Notes: generated by a model from the sequence alone, not told the origin. A stretch of 64,000 nucleotides of DNA from Spirosoma sp. SC4-14 (GCF_037201965.1 NZ_CP147518.1:1735001-1799000); one strand, 5' to 3'; numbered from the stretch's first letter, positions 9,001 to 18,504 are shown. Made by a program: numbers and translations.

Positions 9001-12000
9001 TGGTGTGCTGACAGCGAGTCCACCAGCATCAGTAGCCGTGACGGTCAGTGTCAGGGGCGATCCCACAGTCGAAGAAGGTGTTCCCGAAATGGTAGCGGGT
9101 GCTGAGAAGGCGAGTCCATTGGTGAGCCCAGCTACGGTGATGGTCAGGCTGTTGGGTGTTTCCTTATCGGTAAAGGTGTTGGGTGGAATGCTGTAGGAGA
9201 ATGCCTGCCCGACGGTAGCCGACTGGGGAGCCAGGGCATTGGCCACCGTTGGAGCGGTGTTGGTGGGCTGGCTGCTACAGTTCGCCAGCCAATTGTAGCT
9301 GTAAGTCGCCGTCTTGCCCGCTTGCTGGGCCTGAAGGGTGATGGTCGGATTGTCGGTATAGAGCTGAACGGTGAACGGTCCTGTGGCTGTGGTAGAGGCT
9401 AGTGCGCCTACTGAACTGAGCGTGATGGGTGTGGCATCGGTACCGGCGTAAGTGGGCTGGAAGGAGATTTGGCGCTGGGTAGTGGAGAGGGCCACACAGC
9501 TCAGGGTATTGACGGCTGTGATGGTGAAGGGGGTTGGGTTGGTGACTGTAGCCGGAGCAATAGTCAGCAGCATTGGTGTGCTGACAGCGAGCCCACCGGC
9601 ATCGGTAGCCGTGACGGTCAGCGTTAATGGCGATCCCACAGTGGTGGAAGGCGTCCCCGAGATGGTAGCGGGTGCGGTGAAGCTCAGCCCATTGGTGAGT
9701 CCAGCTACGGTGATGGTCAGGCTGTTGGGTGTTTCCTTATCGGTAAAGGTGCTGGCTGGAATGCTATAAGTGAATGCCTCTCCGACGGTAGCCGACTGGG
9801 GAGCCAGGGCATTGGCCACCGTTGGGGCGGTGTTGACCGGTGCTGGTTGGGGGACGATGGTCAGCCGCATTGGTGTGCTGATGGATAGTCCACCGGCATC
9901 AGTAGCCGTGACGGTCAGCGTTAATGGCGATCCCACAGTGGTGGAAGGCGTACCCGAAATGGTAGCGGGTGCTGAGAAGCTCAGCCCATTGGTGAGCCCG
10001 GCTACAGCGATGGTTAAGTTATTAGGTGTTTCCTTGTCAGTAAAGGTGTTGGCTGGAATGCTGTAGGAGAATGCCTGCCCGACGGTAGCTGACTGAGGAG
10101 CCAGCACATGGGCTACGGTTGGGGCGGTGTTGGATGGCGCAGCTTCGCAATTTGCCAGCCAGTTGTATTTATAGGACGCTGTCTTGTCTGTCTGTTGGGC
10201 CTGAAGAGTAACGGTTGGATTATCCGTATATAGCTTTAGCGTATAGGGTCCCGCCTGGGTTGTGGGCACCAACTCATTGACGACCGAGAAGCTCACCGGA
10301 CTGCCATCCAAACCACTATAAATGGGCTGGAAGGTGATTTGGCGTTGAGTAGTGGAGAGGGCCACACAGCTCAGGGTATTGACGGCTGTGATGGTGAAGG
10401 GGGTTGGGTTGGTGACTGTAGCCGGAGCAATAGTCAGCCGCATTGGTGTGCTGATGGATAGCCCACCGGCATCGGTAGCCGTGACGGTCAGCGTTAATGG
10501 CGATCCCACAGTGGTGGAAGGTGTTCCCGAAATGGTAGCGGGTGCGGTGAAGCTCAGCCCATTGGTGAGTCCGGCCACGGTGATGGTCAGGCTGTTGGGT
10601 GTTTCCTTATCGGTAAAGGTGTTGGCTGGAATGCTATAAGTGAATGCCTGCCCGACGGTAGCCGACTGGGGAGTCAGGGCATTGGCCACCGTTGGAGCGG
10701 TGTTGACCGGTGCTGGTTGGGGGACGATGGTCAGCAGCATTGGTGTGCTGACAGCGAGCCCACCGGCATCGGTAGCCGTGACGGTCAGCGTTAATGGCGA
10801 TCCCACAGTGGTGGAAGGTGTTCCCGAGATAGTGGTTGGTGCGGTGAAGCTCAGTCCATTGGTGAGCCCGGCCACGGTGATGGTCAGGCTGTTGGGTGTT
10901 TCCTTATCGGTAAAGGTGCTGGCTGGAATGCTATAAGTGAATGCCTGCCCGACGGTAGCCGACTGGGGAGCCAGGGCATTGGCCACCGTTGGAGCGGTGT
11001 TGGTGGGCTGGCTGCTACAGTTCGCCAGCCAATTGTAGCTGTAAGTCGCCGTCTTGCCCGCTTGCTGGGCCTGAAGGGTGATGGTCGGATTGTCGGTATA
11101 GAGCTGGACGGTGAACGGTCCTGTGGCTGTGGTAGAGGCTAGTGCGCCTACTGAACTGAGCGTGATGGGTGTGGCATCGGTACCGGCGTAAGTGGGCTGG
11201 AAGGAGATTTGGCGTTGAGTAGTGGAGAGGGCCACACAGCTCAGGGTATTGACGGCTGTGATGGTGAAGGGGGTTGGGTTGGTGACTGTAGCCGGAGCAA
11301 TAGTCAGCCGCATTGGTGTGCTGATGGATAGCCCACCGGCATCGGTAGCCGTGACGGTCAGTGTCAGGGGCGATCCCACAGTCGAAGAAGGTGTTCCCGA
11401 GATGGTAGCGGGTGCCGAGAAGCTCAGCCCATTGGTGAGTCCGGCCACGGTGATGGTCAGGCTGTTGGGTGTTTCCTTGTCAGTAAAAGTGTTGGCTGGA
11501 ATGCTATAAGTAAATGCCTCTCCGACGGTAGCTGACTGGGGAGCCAGGGCATTGGCCACGGTTGGGGCGGTGTTGGTGGGAGCTGGTTGGGGAACGATGG
11601 TCAGCAGCATTGGTGTGCTGACAGCGAGTCCACCAGCATCAGTAGCCGTGACGGTCAGTGTCAGGGGCGATCCCACAGTCGAAGAAGGTGTTCCCGAAAT
11701 GGTAGCGGGTGCCGAGAAGCTCAGCCCATTGGTGAGCCCAGCTACGGTGATGGTCAGGCTGTTGGGTGTTTCCTTATCGGTAAAGGTGTTGTTTGGAATG
11801 CTATAAGTGAATGCCTCTCCGACGGTAGCTGACTGGGGAGCCAGGGCATTGGCCACCGTTGGAGCGGTGTTGGTGGGAGCTGGTTGGGGAACGATGGTCA
11901 GCAGCATTGGTGTGCTGATGGATAGCCCACCGGCATCAGTAGCCGTGACGGTCAGCGTTAATGGTGATCCCACAGTCGAAGAAGGTGTTCCCGAAATGGT

Positions 12001-15000
12001 AGCGGGTGCTGAGAAGCTCAGCCCGTTGGTGAGCCCGGCCACGGTGATGGTCAGGCTGTTGGGTGTTTCCTTATCGGTAAAGGTGTTGGCTGGAATGCTA
12101 TAAGTGAATGCCTGCCCGACGGTAGCTGACTGGGGAGCCAGGGCATTGGCCACGGTTGGGGCGGTGTTGGTGGGAGCTGGTTGGGGAACGATAGTCAGCA
12201 GCATTGGTGTGCTGACAGCGAGCCCACCGGCATCGGTAGCCGTGACGGTCAGTGTCAGGGGCGATCCCACAGTGGTGGAAGGCGTCCCCGAGATAGTGGT
12301 TGGTGCGGTGAAGCTCAGCCCATTGGTGAGCCCAGCTACGGTGATGGTCAGGCTGTTGGGTGTTTCCTTATCGGTAAAGGTGTTGGCTGGAATGCTATAA
12401 GTGAATGCCTCTCCGACGGTAGCTGACTGAGGAGCCAGCACATTGGCCACCGTTGGAGCGGTGTTGGTGGGCTGGCTGCTACAGTTCGCCAGCCAATTGT
12501 AGCTGTAAGTCGCCGTCTTGCCCGCTTGCTGGGCCTGAAGGGTGATGGTCGGATTGTCGGTATAGAGCTGAACGGTGAACGGTCCTGTGGCTGTGGTAGA
12601 GGCTAGTGCGCCTACTGAACTGAGTGTGATGGGTGTGGCATCGGTACCGGCGTAAGTGGGCTGGAAGGTGATTTGGCGTTGAGTAGTGGAGAGGGCCACA
12701 CAGCTCAGGGTATTGACGGCTGTGATGGTGAAGGGGGTTGGGTTGGTGACTGTAGCTGGAGCAATAGTCAGCAGCATTGGTGTGCTGACAGCGAGCCCAC
12801 CGGCATCGGTAGCCGTGACGGTCAGCGTTAATGGCGATCCCACAGTCGAAGAAGGTGTTCCCGAAATGGTAGCGGGTGCGGTGAAGCTCAGCCCATTGGT
12901 GAGCCCAGCCACGGTGATGGTCAGGCTGTTGGGTGTTTCCTTATCGGTAAAGGTGTTGTTTGGAATGCTATAAGTGAATGCCTGCCCGACGGTAGCCGAC
13001 TGGGGAGCCAGGGCATTGGCCACCGTTGGAGCGGTGTTGGTGGGCTGGCTGCTACAGTTCGCCAGCCAATTGTAGCTGTAAGTCGCCGTCTTGCCCGCTT
13101 GCTGGGCCTGAAGGGTGATGGTCGGATTGTCGGTATAGAGCTGAACGGTGAACGGTCCTGTGGCTGTGGTAGAGGCTAGTGCGCCTACTGAACTGAGCGT
13201 GATGGGTGTGGCATCGGTACCGGCGTAAGTGGGCTGGAAGGTGATTTGGCGTTGAGTAGTGGAGAGGGCCACGCAGCTCAGGGTATTGACGGCTGTGATG
13301 GTGAAGGGGGTTGGGTTGGTGACTGTAGCCGGAGCAATAGTCAGCCGCATTGGTGTGCTGATGGATAGCCCACCGGCATCGGTAGCCGTGACGGTCAGTG
13401 TCAGGGGCGATCCCACAGTCGAAGAAGGTGTTCCCGAAATGGTAGCGGGTGCCGAGAAGCTCAGCCCATTGGTGAGCCCAGCCACGGTGATGGTCAGGCT
13501 ATTAGGTGTTTCCTTATCGGTAAAGGTGTTGGGTGGAATGCTGTAGGAGAATGCCTGCCCGACGGTAGCCGACTGGGGAGCCAGGGCATTGGCCACCGTT
13601 GGAGCGGTGTTGGTGGGCTGGCTGCTACAGTTCGCCAGCCAATTGTAGCTGTAAGTCGCCGTCTTGCCCGCTTGCTGGGCCTGAAGGGTGATGGTCGGAT
13701 TGTCGGTATATAAACGCAGTGTGTAAGGCCCCGAATTGGTGGTAGATGCCAATTCGTTTAGAACCGTAAACGCAATAGCCGATCCATCAATACCACTATA
13801 AACAGGCTGGAAAGTAACTTGCCGCTGAGTGGTTGAGACGCTAACACAGGTGAGTGTGTTTACGGACGTAATGGCGAACGTTCCGGGGTTAGTAACATTG
13901 GCAGGATATAAGTTGAGCACTAAGGGTGTACTCACCGAAAGTCCACCAGCATCAGTAGCGGTAACAGTAATCGTTAATGGTGAACCCGCTGTTGAGGATA
14001 ATGTTCCTGAAATAGTTGCGGGAGCCGTAAAACTCAACCCATTAGCGAGCCCGGCAACAGTTACTGTCAGGGTATTGGGCGTTTCCTTGTCGGTAAAGGT
14101 GTTGGCCGGAATGCTATAGGAGAATGCCTGCCCGACGGTAGCCGACTGGGGAGCCAGCACATTGGCCACCGTTGGGGCGGTGTTGGTGGGTGGGTTAGAA
14201 TTACAGGAAACAGGTGCTGAATAAGTAGATGATAGTGTTGTATAACCGTTTCCTGCAATAGAAAGAGTATGATTTCCTGTTCCCGAAGTTAGCCCTCCTA
14301 GTGTAAATGTTGCAGAGGTTTGACCGTTGGTAATCGAAACTGTTGTTGTTGCATTACCGTCAGTAATGGTAAGCGTGCTGGCTATAGCGGCAGTTAGCGA
14401 GATTGTTCCGGATACGGAATATAAATTTGAAGACGCATCGCAGGAGCCAGGCGTTAAAACTACCGCCAATTTTGGTTGTGCCGAACAGGTAGTTGGGGTC
14501 AGGGTTACCGTATGGTCGGTATAACATCCAGCCGTATTATAGACTCGGATGGTATACTGTTTGTTGCCCGAAGGATTATTAAGATTGCTGGCAATGATAC
14601 CGTTGGCTGGTATACGCTTAGCTCCTCCCGAAAGCGAAGCACCCGCATTGAAGCTCGATCCTTCCGAATACTGATAGGTGTGGATCGAGTTAAAATTTGC
14701 CAGTACAATTTGTCCATTTGCCCGAGGGCTATTGCCGTCACAAGTGGCAGCAATAGCCTGTGCCTGAAACGTTGGGATAGGATCTTCCTCAATAATCAGA
14801 TCACAGCACGAAATATCATTACATTTATCATTGCCGTTATCGATACGTACACTGTACGTTCCTGTTGAGGAAATGTATAGAATATTAGTTGTCTGGTCTG
14901 TTATTTCTGATCCATTTTTAAACCAGTGATAGCCCATACGGCCCGCAGGTGCGGTCAGAAGCGACGAAATGGTTGTGCCCGGACATACTTTTACAGGAAT

Positions 15001-15429
15001 CGATGTGCAAATACCTGCTGTTGCTCCGGGAATCGTGGCCCTGGCATATAATACGCCCATACTGTCGGCAACGGCCTGAAATGTTAATTTCAGACTTTGC
15101 CCCGCACTCAAAGAACCAATATGCCAGATACTAATAGGACTTCCCTGATTAAAATTGCTGCCGTTGGGGGTGTTTACTGAAGCAGGAAGAAACCGTATGC
15201 CTAGCCCCAGCGAATCGCGGACATCTATATTGTTGACAGTCGAACTACCGTTATTGGTTAGTGTAACGGTATAGGCGAGTGTGTCGCCCAGATTGGCTTT
15301 CGTCTTATCAACCTGTTTCGTGACGGCTAAGGATGTACTCGTGGATTGAGCCTTTACTTGATTGCCTAAACTTGTTAAGAGACTGATTGCTAGCCACAAG
15401 AATAGCCGACGGTTTTGAGAGGAAGCCAT
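6004..15429 (-). CDS. Giant secreted adhesin-like protein with 14 Ig-like repeats
   Basis: The protein is about 3141 residues from the ATG at 15429, which gives a clean signal peptide (MASSQNRR start, cleavage near KAQ). A TTG nine codons upstream is less likely. Order of parts: DUF11 domain (LAVTKQVDK start), Ig-like and SprB-like Cys module, one T module, then about residues 414-2533 with 14 copies of a 99-residue He_PIG/cadherin-like domain (NTAPTVANALAPQSATVG start). Eight of those copies are followed by a 92-residue B module (TNPTPFTITAVNTLSC start). Three more T modules, a second DUF11 (from about 2833) and a second Ig-like/SprB-like module follow. The tail CGCPAEICVPFVI resembles that of the 365-residue neighbour. 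No standard type IX sorting domain was recognised. Adhesion or gliding is inferred from architecture only. Confidence 0.85.
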   Translation of the reverse strand: MASSQNRRLFLWLAISLLTSLGNQVKAQSTSTSLAVTKQVDKTKANLGDTLAYTVTLTNNGSSTVNNIDVRDSLGLGIRFLPASVNTPNGSNFNQGSPISIWHIGSLSAGQSLKLTFQAVADSMGVLYARATIPGATAGICTSIPVKVCPGTTISSLLTAPAGRMGYHWFKNGSEITDQTTNILYISSTGTYSVRIDNGNDKCNDISCCDLIIEEDPIPTFQAQAIAATCDGNSPRANGQIVLANFNSIHTYQYSEGSSFNAGASLSGGAKRIPANGIIASNLNNPSGNKQYTIRVYNTAGCYTDHTVTLTPTTCSAQPKLAVVLTPGSCDASSNLYSVSGTISLTAAIASTLTITDGNATTTVSITNGQTSATFTLGGLTSGTGNHTLSIAGNGYTTLSSTYSAPVSCNSNPPTNTAPTVANVLAPQSATVGQAFSYSIPANTFTDKETPNTLTVTVAGLANGLSFTAPATISGTLSSTAGSPLTITVTATDAGGLSVSTPLVLNLYPANVTNPGTFAITSVNTLTCVSVSTTQRQVTFQPVYSGIDGSAIAFTVLNELASTTNSGPYTLRLYTDNPTITLQAQQAGKTATYSYNWLANCSSQPTNTAPTVANALAPQSATVGQAFSYSIPPNTFTDKETPNSLTITVAGLTNGLSFSAPATISGTPSSTVGSPLTLTVTATDAGGLSISTPMRLTIAPATVTNPTPFTITAVNTLSCVALSTTQRQITFQPTYAGTDATPITLSSVGALASTTATGPFTVQLYTDNPTITLQAQQAGKTATYSYNWLANCSSQPTNTAPTVANALAPQSATVGQAFTYSIPNNTFTDKETPNSLTITVAGLTNGLSFTAPATISGTPSSTVGSPLTLTVTATDAGGLAVSTPMLLTIAPATVTNPTPFTITAVNTLSCVALSTTQRQITFQPTYAGTDATPITLSSVGALASTTATGPFTVQLYTDNPTITLQAQQAGKTATYSYNWLANCSSQPTNTAPTVANVLAPQSATVGEAFTYSIPANTFTDKETPNSLTITVAGLTNGLSFTAPTTISGTPSTTVGSPLTLTVTATDAGGLAVSTPMLLTIVPQPAPTNTAPTVANALAPQSATVGQAFTYSIPANTFTDKETPNSLTITVAGLTNGLSFSAPATISGTPSSTVGSPLTLTVTATDAGGLSISTPMLLTIVPQPAPTNTAPTVANALAPQSATVGEAFTYSIPNNTFTDKETPNSLTITVAGLTNGLSFSAPATISGTPSSTVGSPLTLTVTATDAGGLAVSTPMLLTIVPQPAPTNTAPTVANALAPQSATVGEAFTYSIPANTFTDKETPNSLTITVAGLTNGLSFSAPATISGTPSSTVGSPLTLTVTATDAGGLSISTPMRLTIAPATVTNPTPFTITAVNTLSCVALSTTQRQISFQPTYAGTDATPITLSSVGALASTTATGPFTVQLYTDNPTITLQAQQAGKTATYSYNWLANCSSQPTNTAPTVANALAPQSATVGQAFTYSIPASTFTDKETPNSLTITVAGLTNGLSFTAPTTISGTPSTTVGSPLTLTVTATDAGGLAVSTPMLLTIVPQPAPVNTAPTVANALTPQSATVGQAFTYSIPANTFTDKETPNSLTITVAGLTNGLSFTAPATISGTPSTTVGSPLTLTVTATDAGGLSISTPMRLTIAPATVTNPTPFTITAVNTLSCVALSTTQRQITFQPIYSGLDGSPVSFSVVNELVPTTQAGPYTLKLYTDNPTVTLQAQQTDKTASYKYNWLANCEAAPSNTAPTVAHVLAPQSATVGQAFSYSIPANTFTDKETPNNLTIAVAGLTNGLSFSAPATISGTPSTTVGSPLTLTVTATDAGGLSISTPMRLTIVPQPAPVNTAPTVANALAPQSATVGEAFTYSIPASTFTDKETPNSLTITVAGLTNGLSFTAPATISGTPSTTVGSPLTLTVTATDAGGLAVSTPMLLTIAPATVTNPTPFTITAVNTLSCVALSTTQRQISFQPTYAGTDATPITLSSVGALASTTATGPFTVQLYTDNPTITLQAQQAGKTATYSYNWLANCSSQPTNTAPTVANALAPQSATVGQAFSYSIPPNTFTDKETPNSLTITVAGLTNGLAFSAPATISGTPSSTVGSPLTLTVTATDAGGLAVSTPMLLTIAPATVTNPTPFTITAVNTLSCVALSTTQRQITFQPTYSGLDGSPVSFSVVNELVPTTQAGPYTLTLYTDNPTVTLQAQQTDKTASYKYNWLANCGNTEAPVNTAPTVANALAPQSATVGEAFTYSIPANTFTDKETPNSLTITVAGLTNGLSFTAPTTISGTPSTTVGSPLTLTVTATDAGGLSISTPMLLTIVPQPAPVNTAPTVANALAPQSATVGQAFTYSIPNNTFTDKETPNSLTIAVAGLTNGLSFSAPATISGTPSTTVGSPLTLTVTATDAGGLSISTPMRLTIVPATVTNPTPFTITAVNTLSCVALSTTQRQITFQPIYSGLDGSPVSFSVVNELVPTTQAGPYTLKLYTDNPTVTLQAQQTDKTASYKYNWLASCGANSAPGNSAPTAASAITVAVTPGSCDPTTDHYSITGAINLTAATAGTLLVTDGTSTTVVTILDGQTLARFTLAGLPSGTGSHTVTITGTDYPTASTTYIAPESCAIGITTSATAGACNALSNQYDVSGVLSLTNAQNGIATITDGVYSTTVSVSAGNVSIPYSLTGLLSGTGGHTITVDYLSQIVSTTYTAPEACTVSAVCSLTTVVTPGACENVTNTYSATAVVSLSNSTTGIVTVTNGIQSFTFAATVTPSATFTAVFDGLLSDGNSHTIVASLPNCSTLTTTYTAPGSCTQVAGSQLSLFKQVDKSKAYMGDTLSYTLILTNIGSTAATNVVVRDSATTGLTYVANSATAPVGTTFTTGVTTNTWLIATLSPAQSLTLTLKAKADSTGILHSTATIPGDTATVCTTIPVKVCAGDEYLYRLTAPLGYATYQWYKDGQAILGATTNSLDVSTPGSYSLAVDNAIGQCPDFSCCPFIVEEDSLPTFQAIAIPATCIGNKPQTNAQLVLSNVQTGYTYQYSAGATFDEAAPLSGSAQVIPVGGTIASNLPSPAVAQAYTIRVYNSSGCYTDVTVLLQPTVCGCPAEICVPFVIQQTKRGPRIGDAR
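7830..14190 (-). repeat. Coding tandem repeat array (14 A units, 8 B units)
   Basis: Units are 297 bp (A alone, six copies) or 573 bp (A plus B, eight copies), which adds up to about 6.37 kb. Order from the N-terminal end: AB, AB, AB, A, A, A, AB, A, AB, A, AB, AB, A, AB. Copies are nearly identical in DNA except the first (N-terminal) one at about 13700-14190, which is clearly diverged. Synonymous variants are shuffled among copies (see findings). Assemblies from short reads may misjudge the copy number here. Confidence 0.9.
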
Positions 15430-15456
15430 GAGTACTGATTCTGAGATGTTTTCCAA

Positions 15457-15940
15457 TAGTTGGCGAAATGTTTACTTAGTAAGTGCTACCTTGTTTACTA
15501 AGTAGTGTTATATGTTCTTTATAGGTATTCATTTTGTTTAATGGTGTAGTTTGATATGTATTTAGTTAATGAAAACCAGAAATGGTTTTATTGATATAAA
15601 AGAGTCAAAATGCGTGCCAAGATTTTTTTGAAAACAGCTTTGTAGCTGTTTTTACTAAGAAATACGATTTATTTATTGGGCTATTTATATATTTTATGTG
15701 TTAATAATAATTAATTGTAGTTTAAATTATTTTAATAGTAAACTAAAAACTTACTATCGAGTATGGGTGATATGCTGGAGTATCCATATTGAAGGAGCAT
15801 TAAATAAGTTTTATAGCTTATAGAGGGTTTGTTGTCGGCTCCGTGCCAGAGTAAGTCTGCGTATAGATGGTCTGATTTCATTTACACCGTCAAAACTGTA
15901 CCTTGCATGTCGGGGAGTCGATAGTAACCGAGACCCTGAT
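15457..15940. other. A/T-rich divergent intergenic region
   Basis: This 480-bp stretch between the giant gene and arginine deiminase is very A/T-rich at 15500-15760. It should contain both promoters. I found no reading frame, RNA gene or exact TAnnTTTG box that I would defend. Confidence 0.5.
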
Positions 15941-15946
15941 TTGCGT

Positions 15947-17452
15947 ATGAAAAATGAAAAGAATGCGGCTCTTGCTGATAGTGAGGTGATAAACTCGTTG
16001 GATCAATCGAATACGCTTCCTCGTGTTCATGTCTCTTCGGAGATTGGCACCCTGAAGCGTTTACTGATTCATAGTCCCGATCGTGGATTGGGTAAGGTCA
16101 TACCGTCTAAAGCGCAGGACTGGCTGTTTGAAGACATTGTTCATCTGGACATGATGCGCCGGGATGAATACGATTACTACGTTAAGATTCTGTTATATTT
16201 CTTAGATCCTGAGAAAGTACGAGGTAAAATAGCCCGCCTTGGCCCCGACTCTGATCGGACATTTTTTAAGCCCGGCCATTCTGATTATTTCAGGTCCGAT
16301 AAGGTTGTTGATATTCAGCTTTTATTAGCTGAGATCCTTGCCAATGAATCGATTCGCACTCGTCTGATTGCTGCCATTTGTGGCATCGAGCGCACCTCGT
16401 TCCGAACCCAGCAGCAATTGAATGAGTATGATCCGGCCGAACTGGCCAAGATCATGATTTCGGGGTCGCTACCCGACCGCACTATGCTGTTTGCGCCTTT
16501 GCCGAACTTTATTTTTACGCGCGACATAGGTATTGTCATTAACGATCACATCCTGCTCAATAAACCGGCTAAACTCGCTCGAACGCGTGAAGCGTTATTG
16601 ACGCAGTATATTTTCTTTAATCATCCGCTTTTTGCCGATTATCAGGATAAAATCATTGAAATTCCGGATAACGAACATGCTTTCCTGCTATCGGATGCCG
16701 ATACAAATCGGGATGTGACCCGATCAACACTGGAAGGGGGCGATGTGATGATGATTGCCAAACGCCATCTGATGATTGGGGTTAGCGAACGAACAACGCT
16801 CTATGCTGCTCAGCAGGTAATGCGCCTTGTTTTTTCCAAAAACCTGGTCGATAAAGTAACGATTCTGAAAATTCCCAAGAAGCGGGACTATATGCACATC
16901 GATACCATTTTTACGCAGGTGAAACGTAATGTATGGGTGTTGCTGGGATCGCTGGCCCGCACGGGCGATGAAGCCAAACAACGTGATGTGATTCACTTTT
17001 TCGCACCGAAAGATGTGTCGGAAGACCTGAAAATACTTCAGTTTATTAAAGGGTTGGAACACAAACCAATTGAGATCGAAAACCTGGAAGATTTACTGAC
17101 CGACATTAGTCGAAACGACCTGGGAGCTACCGATTCGGTGCAATTTATTTATTCGGGTAACAACGAGTTTCCGTTTGGTGCCCGCGAACAATGGACCGAT
17201 TCCTGCAACCTGCTGGCGCTGAAAGATGGCGTGGTCGTGGGCTATGATCGCAATGAAAAAACGGCCGACGCCTTTCGGGAAGCTGGTTTTGAGGTAATCG
17301 GAGCGGCCAAATTGCTCGAACGCTTCGAACGGGGCGAATCGTCGCCCGAAACCATAGAAAATACGTTCATTATGCTCCCTTCTGCCGAATTATCGAGAGC
17401 CAGAGGAGGATCGCACTGCATGAGCCTGCCCCTGCTTCGGGATGAAATTTAG
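15947..17452 (+). CDS. arcA: Arginine deiminase
   Basis: The enzyme hydrolyses L-arginine to citrulline and ammonia in the cytoplasm. All landmarks of the guanidino-modifying fold are present: FTRD with Asp193, LEGGDV with Glu263, MHIDT with catalytic His317, and GGSHCMSLPL with nucleophile Cys491 near the end. At 501 residues it is longer than the roughly 410 residues usual for ArcA; the extra sequence lies in the first third and between the His and Cys motifs. I chose the ATG at 15947 over a TTG two codons earlier. The next gene is a second guanidino-fold hydrolase, so the pair probably forms an arginine to citrulline to ornithine route. No carbamate kinase or ornithine transcarbamylase gene is nearby. 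Confidence 0.88.
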   Translation: MKNEKNAALADSEVINSLDQSNTLPRVHVSSEIGTLKRLLIHSPDRGLGKVIPSKAQDWLFEDIVHLDMMRRDEYDYYVKILLYFLDPEKVRGKIARLGPDSDRTFFKPGHSDYFRSDKVVDIQLLLAEILANESIRTRLIAAICGIERTSFRTQQQLNEYDPAELAKIMISGSLPDRTMLFAPLPNFIFTRDIGIVINDHILLNKPAKLARTREALLTQYIFFNHPLFADYQDKIIEIPDNEHAFLLSDADTNRDVTRSTLEGGDVMMIAKRHLMIGVSERTTLYAAQQVMRLVFSKNLVDKVTILKIPKKRDYMHIDTIFTQVKRNVWVLLGSLARTGDEAKQRDVIHFFAPKDVSEDLKILQFIKGLEHKPIEIENLEDLLTDISRNDLGATDSVQFIYSGNNEFPFGAREQWTDSCNLLALKDGVVVGYDRNEKTADAFREAGFEVIGAAKLLERFERGESSPETIENTFIMLPSAELSRARGGSHCMSLPLLRDEI

Positions 17453-17567
17453 CGGAATCAACTTTTCGGCGTTTGGGAAGCTTATCAGTCAAATTCATTG
17501 AACTATTAAGGCTTTGGTGCTAATTTGCTGACAAATTAGTACTATTCTTTTACCAACTATCATTCGT

Positions 17568-18497
17568 ATGCAATCTCAGGCTACTTCGCGAATTCTTATG
17601 ATTCGGCCCGTCAACTTCGGATTCAATCCCGAAACTGCCGGGTCAAATGCGTTTCAGGATATAAAACTGGCTGCGCAAACGAAGGATGCGGCCCAGGAGG
17701 ATGCTCTTCGCGAATTCGATGAAATGGTGCGTCAGCTTCAGGCTATGGGCGTTGAGGTGATGGTGTATGACGATACCGCCGACCCATACACGCCCGATTC
17801 AATTTTTCCGAACAACTGGGTTTCGTTTCATGCCAGCGGAAAAGTAGTGCTCTATCCAATGCAGGCAGAAAATCGTCGGCTCGAACGACGTGTCGATATT
17901 ATTGACGATCTGGCAAAACGGTTTCATGTGGCTACGGTGATCGACCTGACGCATTTTGAGCAGGAAGGCAAGTTTCTGGAAGGAACGGGTAGTATGGTGC
18001 TCGACCGGATGAATCGGGTGGCCTTTGCCAGCCTGTCGCCCCGAACCGATCAGCAGGTGCTGGACGAATTTTCGCAGCAAACCGGCTACCGTACCCTATC
18101 CTTCCGGGCGGCCGATGCCAACGGGCAAGCTGTTTATCACACTAATGTGCTGATGTGCATTGGCGATACGTTTGCAGTTGTCTGTCTGGCCGCAATCACC
18201 GACCCCGACGAACGGCTGATGGTTCGGCAGGAACTGGAAAAACTTAACAAACGGGTTATTGATATCACGCTCGAACAAATGGCCAGTTTTGCCGGAAACA
18301 TGCTGATGATTCAGACGCAGAAAGGCCAAAAATTACTGGTAATGTCGACCCGCGCATTCGAATCGCTAACGCCCAAACAAATCGATCAGTTAGACGATTA
18401 TGCGACCTTACTCCATTTCGATCTGTCGATGATTGAAGGTAATGGTGGCGGCTCGGCTCGTTGCATGATGGCCGAGGTGCATCTGCCGGTGAAATAA
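17568..18497 (+). CDS. ctlX: CtlX-like citrulline utilisation hydrolase
   Basis: The 309-residue protein belongs to the amidinotransferase/DDAH fold. It has the substrate-loop motif SIFPNNWVSFH, a YHTNV motif with catalytic His191, and GNGGGSARCM with nucleophile Cys299 close to the C-terminus. The IRPVNFGFN start is typical of the CtlX family, thought to cleave citrulline to ornithine, ammonia and CO2. It follows arginine deiminase on the same strand after 115 bp, which fits consecutive steps of arginine breakdown. A dimethylarginine hydrolase activity cannot be excluded from sequence. Confidence 0.8.
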   Translation: MQSQATSRILMIRPVNFGFNPETAGSNAFQDIKLAAQTKDAAQEDALREFDEMVRQLQAMGVEVMVYDDTADPYTPDSIFPNNWVSFHASGKVVLYPMQAENRRLERRVDIIDDLAKRFHVATVIDLTHFEQEGKFLEGTGSMVLDRMNRVAFASLSPRTDQQVLDEFSQQTGYRTLSFRAADANGQAVYHTNVLMCIGDTFAVVCLAAITDPDERLMVRQELEKLNKRVIDITLEQMASFAGNMLMIQTQKGQKLLVMSTRAFESLTPKQIDQLDDYATLLHFDLSMIEGNGGGSARCMMAEVHLPVK

Positions 18498-18504
18498 TGG
18501 TTTA

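Noticed and set aside
8003-14119. A series of open plus-strand frames of about 95-105 codons across the adhesin repeats
   Set aside because: They recur with the repeat period and lie antisense to a strongly supported domain array; codon bias of the repeat leaves the opposite frame open.
7830-14190. Periodic DNA repeats as a possible CRISPR array
   Set aside because: Units are 297 or 573 bp, fully coding and without unique spacers.
15429-15456. TTG start of the giant gene nine codons upstream
   Set aside because: The ATG at 15429 gives a normal signal peptide; the added residues would weaken it.
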